DNA from: an uncultured Lachnospiraceae bacterium
GTDB lineage: Bacteria > Bacillota > Clostridia > Lachnospirales > Lachnospiraceae
NCBI GenBank assembly: GCA_910584945.1
Contig: CAJUDY010000014.1
Location: 1 to 64,000, forward strand
Length of the DNA: 64,000 nt
Reading direction: 5' to 3'
Shown piece after piece: positions 59,038 to 64,000 of this stretch. Under the pieces are notes generated by a model. The model worked only from the letters and a program-made list of their open reading frames with translations. It made no database searches and was not told the origin of the DNA. The number at the start of each line of letters is the position of its first letter. Within the stretch, counting starts at the first letter, position 1. A program made the translations under genes and the position numbers.

Positions 59038-59232
59038 AGGCGATCAGAGGAGCGGCGGTACATTTGCAGGGCGCCTCTGGTGAAGATGTACGGTTTTTGC
59101 CGGAAAAGTTCGGAAGAATGGTGAAAATTCTATAAAAAGCTTTTGAAATCCCTCTTTGCCTATGATATCATGATAACAGAAGTAACGAAGCATGCGCTGT
59201 CTTCAAAGACAGGAAACAGGAGGGTGATAACA

Positions 59233-60831
59233 ATGATGAGCGATGTAAAAAACACGATTGCAAGCGGAAAGGCCGTGCTCGGTATTGAGTTTGGTTCTAC
59301 AAGGATCAAGGCGGTCCTGGTGGATGAGAATAATACGCCGATCGCATCCGGTGCCCATGACTGGGAGAATCGTCTGGAGAACGGAATCTGGACCTACACA
59401 CTGGAGGATATCTGGACCGGACTTCAGGACTGCTATCGGAAAATGACGGAGGACGTGAAGAAGCAGTACGGCGTGGCTGTGGAGAAGCTTGCCGCCATTG
59501 GCTTCAGCGCGATGATGCACGGATATCTGGCGTTTGATAAAGAGGGAGAGCTTCTGGTACCCTTCCGCACCTGGAGAAATACCATTACCCAGGAGGCTTC
59601 TGAGGCTTTGACCGAGGCTTTTCAGTTCCATATTCCCCAGAGATGGAGCATTGCTCATCTGTACCAGGCGATTTTGAACGGGGAAGAGCATGTGCCGGGC
59701 GTGGACTTTATCACGACGCTGGACGGCTATATCCACTGGCAGCTGACCGGTGAGAAAGTGCTGGGTGTGGGAAGCGCATCCGGGATGTTCCCCATTGATT
59801 CCGATACAAAGAATTATTATGCTTCCATGATTCAGAAGTTTGACGAACTGGTGGCGCCCAAGGGCTTCCCCTGGAAAGTGGAGGATCTGCTTCCGAAGGT
59901 GCTGGTGGCAGGAGACGCGGCGGGCATCTTGAGCGAGGAGGGCGCAAAGCGTCTTGATCCCACAGGAACGCTTCAGGCAGGCTGCCCGCTCTGCCCGCCG
60001 GAAGGAGACGCAGGGACCGGTATGGCGGCGACCAACAGCGTGGGACAGCGCACCGGCAATGTGTCCGCGGGCACGTCGGTATTCGCGATGATCGTTCTGG
60101 AGAAAGCGCTAAAGAAGGTCCATGAAGAGATCGATATGGTGACCACTCCCAGCGGAGACGCGGTGGCGATGGTGCACTGCAACAACTGTACGTCGGATCT
60201 GAACGCGTGGGTGAATATTTTTAAAGAGTTCGCGGAGAGCTTCGGTATGGAAGTGGATATGGACAAACTCTTCGGTACCCTTTACGGGAAAGCGCTGGAG
60301 GGAGACAAAGACTGCGGCGGTCTGCTGGCTTACAACTATTTCTCCGGCGAACATATTACAGGCTTTGAGGAAGGCCGTCCGCTCTTTGTGCGAACTCCGG
60401 ACAGCAAGTTTAATCTGGCGAACTTTATGAGGACGAACCTGTACACGGCTCTTGGAGCCCTGAAGGTAGGTCTGGATATCCTGATGAAGGAGGAGCAGGT
60501 TGCGGTTGACCGGATCACCGGCCACGGCGGACTGTTTAAGACCAAAGGCGTGGGCCAGAGCATCCTGGCGGGAGCGATGGACGCGACCGTGTCCGTCATG
60601 AAGACCGCCGGAGAGGGCGGCGCATGGGGCATCGCGCTGCTGGCTTCCTATATGGTCCAGAAAGAAGCAGGAGAGACGCTGGAAGATTATCTGCAGAACA
60701 AAGTCTTCGGCGGAGACGAGGGAGAGAAGATGGACCCGAATCCGGAAGACGTCAAAGGTTTTGACGAGTTCATCAGCCGTTATCGGGCAGGATATCCCAT
60801 CGAGCGCGCAGCGGTGGACAGCCTCAGATAA
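59233..60831 (+). CDS. FGGY-family pentulose/hexulose kinase
   Basis: 532 residues from ATG at 59233 behind AGGAGGGTGATAA. N-terminal phosphate-binding motif GIEFGSTRIKAVLVDE, the substrate region FSAMMHGYLAFD and the second ATP-binding part (NVSAGTSVFAMIVLEK, TGHGGLFKTKGVGQS). The family phosphorylates sugars such as L-ribulose or xylulose. The overall pattern resembles Clostridial ribulokinase/xylulokinase-like proteins often found near an araD epimerase, which is absent here. Exact substrate uncertain. Confidence 0.88.
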   Translation: MMSDVKNTIASGKAVLGIEFGSTRIKAVLVDENNTPIASGAHDWENRLENGIWTYTLEDIWTGLQDCYRKMTEDVKKQYGVAVEKLAAIGFSAMMHGYLAFDKEGELLVPFRTWRNTITQEASEALTEAFQFHIPQRWSIAHLYQAILNGEEHVPGVDFITTLDGYIHWQLTGEKVLGVGSASGMFPIDSDTKNYYASMIQKFDELVAPKGFPWKVEDLLPKVLVAGDAAGILSEEGAKRLDPTGTLQAGCPLCPPEGDAGTGMAATNSVGQRTGNVSAGTSVFAMIVLEKALKKVHEEIDMVTTPSGDAVAMVHCNNCTSDLNAWVNIFKEFAESFGMEVDMDKLFGTLYGKALEGDKDCGGLLAYNYFSGEHITGFEEGRPLFVRTPDSKFNLANFMRTNLYTALGALKVGLDILMKEEQVAVDRITGHGGLFKTKGVGQSILAGAMDATVSVMKTAGEGGAWGIALLASYMVQKEAGETLEDYLQNKVFGGDEGEKMDPNPEDVKGFDEFISRYRAGYPIERAAVDSLR

Positions 60832-60846
60832 AGAAAGACAAAAGAT

Positions 60847-60885
60847 GCGGTTTCCGGAGGGAAGAATGCCGGAAGCCGCTTTTTT
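60847..60885 (+). terminator. Terminator after FGGY kinase
   Basis: GCGGTTTCCGG and CCGGAAGCCGC pair completely (one G-U) around an 11-base loop and are followed by TTTTTT. Confidence 0.88.
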
Positions 60886-60961
60886 CGGGATCAGCCGGTA
60901 TCAGGCAAAGGAATCCGGGGCATACTAATAAGAGAATGACAGACAGGCGGGGGGAGATCCG

Positions 60962-61945
60962 ATGAGTAAAATAAAGGTGGCAGTGCTTCTGCCCTTTGAT
61001 CAGGCGCAGAGAGAGGTACTGGAAGCGGCGGGGAAGGAACGCTGCGAGTTTATCTATGTGGAAGAATCCATGACCAGGGAAGCGCGTCTGCCGCTTCTGA
61101 AAGAGGCGGAGGTGATCTTTGGGGAACCGGGGATCCGGGAGATCAGGGAGTGCCCGGGTCTTCGATGGATACAGATGAGCTGGGCGGGGAGCGATGTGTA
61201 CACCATGCGGGAGGGCTTTCCAAAGCAGATCCGCCTGACCAACGCAAGAGGCTGCTTTCGGACGGTGATCGCGGAGTATATTCTGGCGGTGCTGCTCTCC
61301 ATGTGCCGGAACCTGAAGCAGTATGCGGATCAGCAGAGGGAAGAGGATTGGCGCCGCATTCGCCGGGAGACCCTTTTATATGGAAAGAAAGTGTTAATTC
61401 TGGGCGCCGGAGACATCGGCACCGGCGCGGCAAAGAGGTTAAAAGCCTTTGGGACTTCCGTGACCGGAATGCGCCGGACGGACCGGAATTACCCGGATTG
61501 TTATGACGCCATGATTACGGTCGGGGAACTGGACCAGGTGCTTCCGGCAGCGGATATCGTCATCGGCTGCCTGCCCTCCACCCGGGAGACCCGGGGGCTC
61601 TTAGATGAGCGGCGGCTTCGCAGTATGAAAAAGGACGCTTTTTTGATCAATGTGGGCAGGGGAAGCCTGATTCCCACGGAAGACCTGGTAAAGGTGCTGG
61701 AAGACGGCCATCTGGGAGGCGTGGCGCTGGATGTAACGGAGAAGGAACCGCTTCCGGCCGGACATCCTCTCTGGAAGTTCGACCGGGTGATCCTGACGCC
61801 CCATATCGCTGGCCAGAGTTTCGGGTACTCCAGAGATACGGAGAACCGGGTGCTGCATGTTTGTTGCCAGAATCTGGAACGGTATCTGAACCGCCGGGAG
61901 CTTCTGAATCAGGTGGACTTTGAAGCCGGATATGTGTCGGAGTAA
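60962..61945 (+). CDS. D-2-hydroxyacid dehydrogenase family protein
   Basis: 327 residues behind GGGGGGAGA. Rossmann NAD-binding motif VLILGAGDIGTGAAKRLKAF near residue 140, catalytic Arg region (LINVGRGSLIPTEDL), Glu in LDVTEKEPLP and His in LTPHIAGQSFG. The substrate is not predictable. Relatives act on glyoxylate, hydroxypyruvate or phosphoglycerate. It precedes the tRNA-Gly operon. Confidence 0.92.
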   Translation: MSKIKVAVLLPFDQAQREVLEAAGKERCEFIYVEESMTREARLPLLKEAEVIFGEPGIREIRECPGLRWIQMSWAGSDVYTMREGFPKQIRLTNARGCFRTVIAEYILAVLLSMCRNLKQYADQQREEDWRRIRRETLLYGKKVLILGAGDIGTGAAKRLKAFGTSVTGMRRTDRNYPDCYDAMITVGELDQVLPAADIVIGCLPSTRETRGLLDERRLRSMKKDAFLINVGRGSLIPTEDLVKVLEDGHLGGVALDVTEKEPLPAGHPLWKFDRVILTPHIAGQSFGYSRDTENRVLHVCCQNLERYLNRRELLNQVDFEAGYVSE

Positions 61946-61973
61946 AAAAAGCGGAAAAAATGAAAAAAAGAAC

Positions 61974-62002
61974 TTGACATTTGAGAAAGCCCGTAGTAGA
62001 AT
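61974..62002 (+). promoter_or_regulatory. Promoter of the tRNA-Gly operon
   Basis: TTGACA (61974-61979), 17 bp, TAGAAT (61997-62002). It is a strong sigma-A promoter, 67 bases before the first mature tRNA. Confidence 0.85.
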
Positions 62003-62068
62003 ACCTATTGTTGTGAAGCAAGTCATCATTTGCAGATCGTAACAACCCGAAAGGGTTTTTACATATAT

Positions 62069-62139
62069 GCGGGTGTAGTTCAATGGTAGAACACCAGCCT
62101 TCCAAGCTGGATACGTGGGTTCGATTCCCATCACCCGCT
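62069..62139 (+). tRNA. tRNA-Gly(TCC)
   Basis: 71 nt cloverleaf: acceptor GCGGGTG/CACCCGC, anticodon loop CTTCCAA giving TCC, T loop TTCGATT, discriminator T. CCA is not encoded. The flank ACCCGAAAGGGTTTT before it is repeated before the next tRNA. Confidence 0.96.
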
Positions 62140-62164
62140 TCACCCGAAAGGGTTTTACATATAT

Positions 62165-62236
62165 GCACGAGTGGCTCAGTGGTGGAGTATCGCCTTGCCA
62201 AGGCGAGGGTCGCGGGTTCGAATCCCGTCTCGTGCT
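62165..62236 (+). tRNA. tRNA-Gly(GCC)
   Basis: 72 nt cloverleaf: acceptor GCACGAG/CTCGTGC, anticodon stem TCGCC/GGCGA with loop TTGCCAA giving GCC, T loop TTCGAAT, discriminator T. CCA is not encoded. Same transcript as tRNA-Gly(TCC), 25 bases apart. Confidence 0.96.
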
Positions 62237-62249
62237 CTTTCTAAAGTTT

Positions 62250-62286
62250 GCGGAAACGTTGATTTTCAGCGTTTTCGCATTTTTTG
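62250..62286 (+). terminator. Terminator of the tRNA-Gly operon
   Basis: GCGGAAACG pairs with CGTTTTCGC (one G-U) and is followed by ATTTTTTG. Confidence 0.85.
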
Positions 62287-62478
62287 TGTCTGAAAACTGA
62301 AGACTGTCTTCCGCTTTCCCCTCTTTCCCCTCTTTCCCATCCCCCTTTATTTGTGTATGATACCGCAAAACTGTTAAAATAGCAAATTTTGTGTATACGC
62401 TAAAAGGCTATTGCTATTTAACAGGCAGTAATTTATACTATAGAAATAACGAAATCCAGGAAAAGGAGAACTGATACT

Positions 62479-63399
62479 ATGCCGATTCGTATTCCCGGGT
62501 CCATGCCGGCCCATGATATACTGGAGTCTGAAAATATCTTTGTGATGACGGAGACCCGGGCGATGTCCCAGGATATCCGTCCTTTGAAGGTGCTGATTCT
62601 GAACCTGATGCCCACCAAGGTGGTGACGGAGACGCAGCTTCTCCGGAAGCTTTCCAATACGCCCCTTCAGATCGATGTGGAATTTCTGCAGACGGCCAGC
62701 TATACTTCCACCCATACGGACCCCGGCCATCTGAAGCAGTTTTACTGTGTGTTTGACCAGATCAGGGACCGCCATTTTGACGGAATGATCATTACAGGAG
62801 CTCCGCTGGATTATGTAAAATGCGAGGATACCGCTTACTGGGATGAGGTTTGTGAGATTATGGAGTGGACGAAGACCCACGTACACTGCACGTTTCATCT
62901 GTGCTGGGGAGCTTACGCGGGACTTTACTACCATCACAAGGTGGAAAAGCGGGATCTGGAGCGGAAGCTGTTCGGGATCTTCCCTCACAAGATCTTAAAG
63001 GGAACGTCTCCTTTGTTCCGGGGATTCAACGATGTATTCATGGCGCCCCATTCCAGAGCGACGGATGTACGTCTGGCCGATGTGGAGGCGGTGCCGGATC
63101 TGGAGGTGCTGGCAGTGACCGAAGGCGGAAGTCTGGCAATCGCCAAGACAAAGGACAGCCGACAGTTCTTCGTGACCTGCCACGCGGAATATGACCACAA
63201 TACGCTGGCGCTGGAATACTTCCGGGATATGGAAAAAGGATTGACGACCGTGGATCTTCCCGTCAATTATTTTCCGGACGACGATCCTTCCAAAGAACCC
63301 CTGGTGACCTGGCGCTCCACCGGACAGCTTCTGTATTCCAATTGGCTGAATTATTATGTCTACCAGAGCACGCCCTATGATATTGATACGATTTGTTAG
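62479..63399 (+). CDS. metA: Homoserine O-acyltransferase MetA
   Basis: 306 residues of the MetA fold. The catalytic Cys lies in CTFHLCWGAYAGLYYHH near residue 142, the His in VTCHAEYDH and the Glu in HAEYDHNTLALEYF. It acylates homoserine in methionine synthesis. The residue that separates succinyl (Gly) from acetyl (Glu) donors in characterised enzymes lies after GAPL. Here it is Asp (ITGAPLDYV), so acetyl-CoA use is plausible but not settled. RBS AAAAGGAGAA. Confidence 0.93.
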   Translation: MPIRIPGSMPAHDILESENIFVMTETRAMSQDIRPLKVLILNLMPTKVVTETQLLRKLSNTPLQIDVEFLQTASYTSTHTDPGHLKQFYCVFDQIRDRHFDGMIITGAPLDYVKCEDTAYWDEVCEIMEWTKTHVHCTFHLCWGAYAGLYYHHKVEKRDLERKLFGIFPHKILKGTSPLFRGFNDVFMAPHSRATDVRLADVEAVPDLEVLAVTEGGSLAIAKTKDSRQFFVTCHAEYDHNTLALEYFRDMEKGLTTVDLPVNYFPDDDPSKEPLVTWRSTGQLLYSNWLNYYVYQSTPYDIDTIC

Positions 63400-63435
63400 A
63401 AAAAGTAAATCACTTTTGACGAGGAAGGGATCAAC

Positions 63436-64000
63436 TTGCAGACAGAACTGATACGAATCGACCGGACGCGGATGGACCGGGAGGTCATGGAGCGGGCGGG
63501 GGCGCTTCTTCGGGGAGGATCCCTGGTGGCTTTTCCTACGGAGACGGTCTATGGTCTTGGAGCCAATGCGCTGGATGAAGAGGCGGCAAAAAAGATCTAT
63601 GCGGCGAAGGGAAGGCCCTCCGACAATCCGCTGATCGTTCACATTGCGGAGCTTGAGGCGCTGGAGGGGATCGCGGCGCAGATCCCAAAGGAAGCCTGGA
63701 TGCTGGCGGAAGCGTTCTGGCCGGGGCCTTTGACCATGATCTTCCATAAGAAGGACCGGGTGCCCTGGGGGACGACCGGAGGTCTTGCTACAGTGGCAGT
63801 CCGTATGCCTTCCGACGAGATCGCCGGAGAACTGATCCGGCAGGGGGGCGGTTATATCGCGGCGCCCAGCGCCAACGTATCCGGGCGTCCAAGTCCTACC
63901 ACGGCGGAACACGTTTATGAGGATATGAAAGGCAGAATTCCGCTGATCCTGGACGGGGGTCCGGTCCCCATCGGGCTGGAGTCCACGATTGTGGATCTGA
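63436..64000 (+). CDS. tsaC: Threonylcarbamoyl-AMP synthase (TsaC/Sua5), 3' end beyond window
   Basis: The open frame starts at TTG 63436 behind GAGGAAGGG and continues without stop to the window edge (188 codons). It shows the YrdC/Sua5 pattern: LLRGGSLVAFPTETVYGLGA, the KGRPSDNPLIVH motif and RMPSDEIAGELI, then AAPSANVSGRPSPT. The enzyme makes threonylcarbamoyl-AMP for t6A37 modification of tRNA. Frames downstream are expected to hold the Sua5 C-terminal domain if it is the long form. Confidence 0.92.
   Translation, partial: MQTELIRIDRTRMDREVMERAGALLRGGSLVAFPTETVYGLGANALDEEAAKKIYAAKGRPSDNPLIVHIAELEALEGIAAQIPKEAWMLAEAFWPGPLTMIFHKKDRVPWGTTGGLATVAVRMPSDEIAGELIRQGGGYIAAPSANVSGRPSPTTAEHVYEDMKGRIPLILDGGPVPIGLESTIVDL

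Overview
The window looks like a chromosomal segment of a spore-forming, low-to-mid GC Firmicute, most likely a gut Lachnospiraceae. The evidence is the Bacillus-like sporulation/division cluster mazG-hup-rqcP-yabP-yabQ-divIC-spoIIE-tilS-hpt-ftsH (47.7-55.6 kb), a CotS-like spore coat kinase, an archaeal-type ProS, AzlCD, and strong AGGAGG ribosome binding sites. No taxon-specific marker such as 16S rRNA is present, so the family assignment is inference.

Layout. (1) 1-6612: the 3' part of a tRNA-Lys(CTT) gene and a 6.55 kb element inserted at its 3' end, bounded by 42-bp direct repeats (21-62, 6571-6612). It carries a cI-like repressor with overlapping divergent promoters, a run of small genes, a DUF1643 protein, a DUF927 ATPase and a tyrosine integrase. 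It has no relaxase or conjugation genes. (2) 6.6-21.8 kb: ordinary housekeeping (GNAT, GIY-YIG, HD hydrolase, histidine kinase, HIT, sigma factor, murG, mtnN, pgi, RluA-type synthase, proS, cca). (3) 21.9-23.6 kb: an AT-rich three-gene cassette around a RelA/SpoT-type synthetase. (4) 24.2-44.6 kb: a large type III CRISPR-Cas locus, all genes on the + strand. (5) 44.7-64 kb: core genes (phosphoglucomutase, sporulation cluster, GH13 enzyme, azlCD, FGGY kinase, dehydrogenase, two tRNA-Gly, metA, tsaC).

The CRISPR locus is best read as subtype III-D of the fused-subunit (III-D2/III-Dv) kind. It has Cas10 without an HD domain, a Cas7-Cas5-Cas11 fusion (Csx10 type), a double Cas7, Csx19 and a Cas7 with a large insertion. 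Upstream lie a candidate ring nuclease, an unusual DUF3800-like nuclease domain fused to a long helical repeat region, and a CARF-HEPN Csx1 followed by an orphan second HEPN tail. Downstream lie array 1 (10 spacers), a second CARF-HEPN effector, cas1, cas2, and a reverse transcriptase-primase gene that has lost the RT catalytic core and is interrupted by an in-frame TAG. Then come array 2 (4 spacers) and cas6. The expected logic is Cas6 processing, RNA-guided recognition by the fused effector, cyclic oligoadenylate production by the Cas10 palm, activation of the two HEPN RNases (and perhaps the DUF3800 protein), and shut-off by the small Rossmann-like protein.

Beyond genes, the window holds three dispersed ~140-nt copies of a structured element whose outer stem changes sequence while staying paired (11.6, 47.6, 51.6 kb), a 27-bp palindromic repeat family (11.4, 13.5, 58.0 kb), and a candidate C-rich small RNA after ftsH. 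Spacers 1, 8 and 10 of array 1 share a 12-nt motif.
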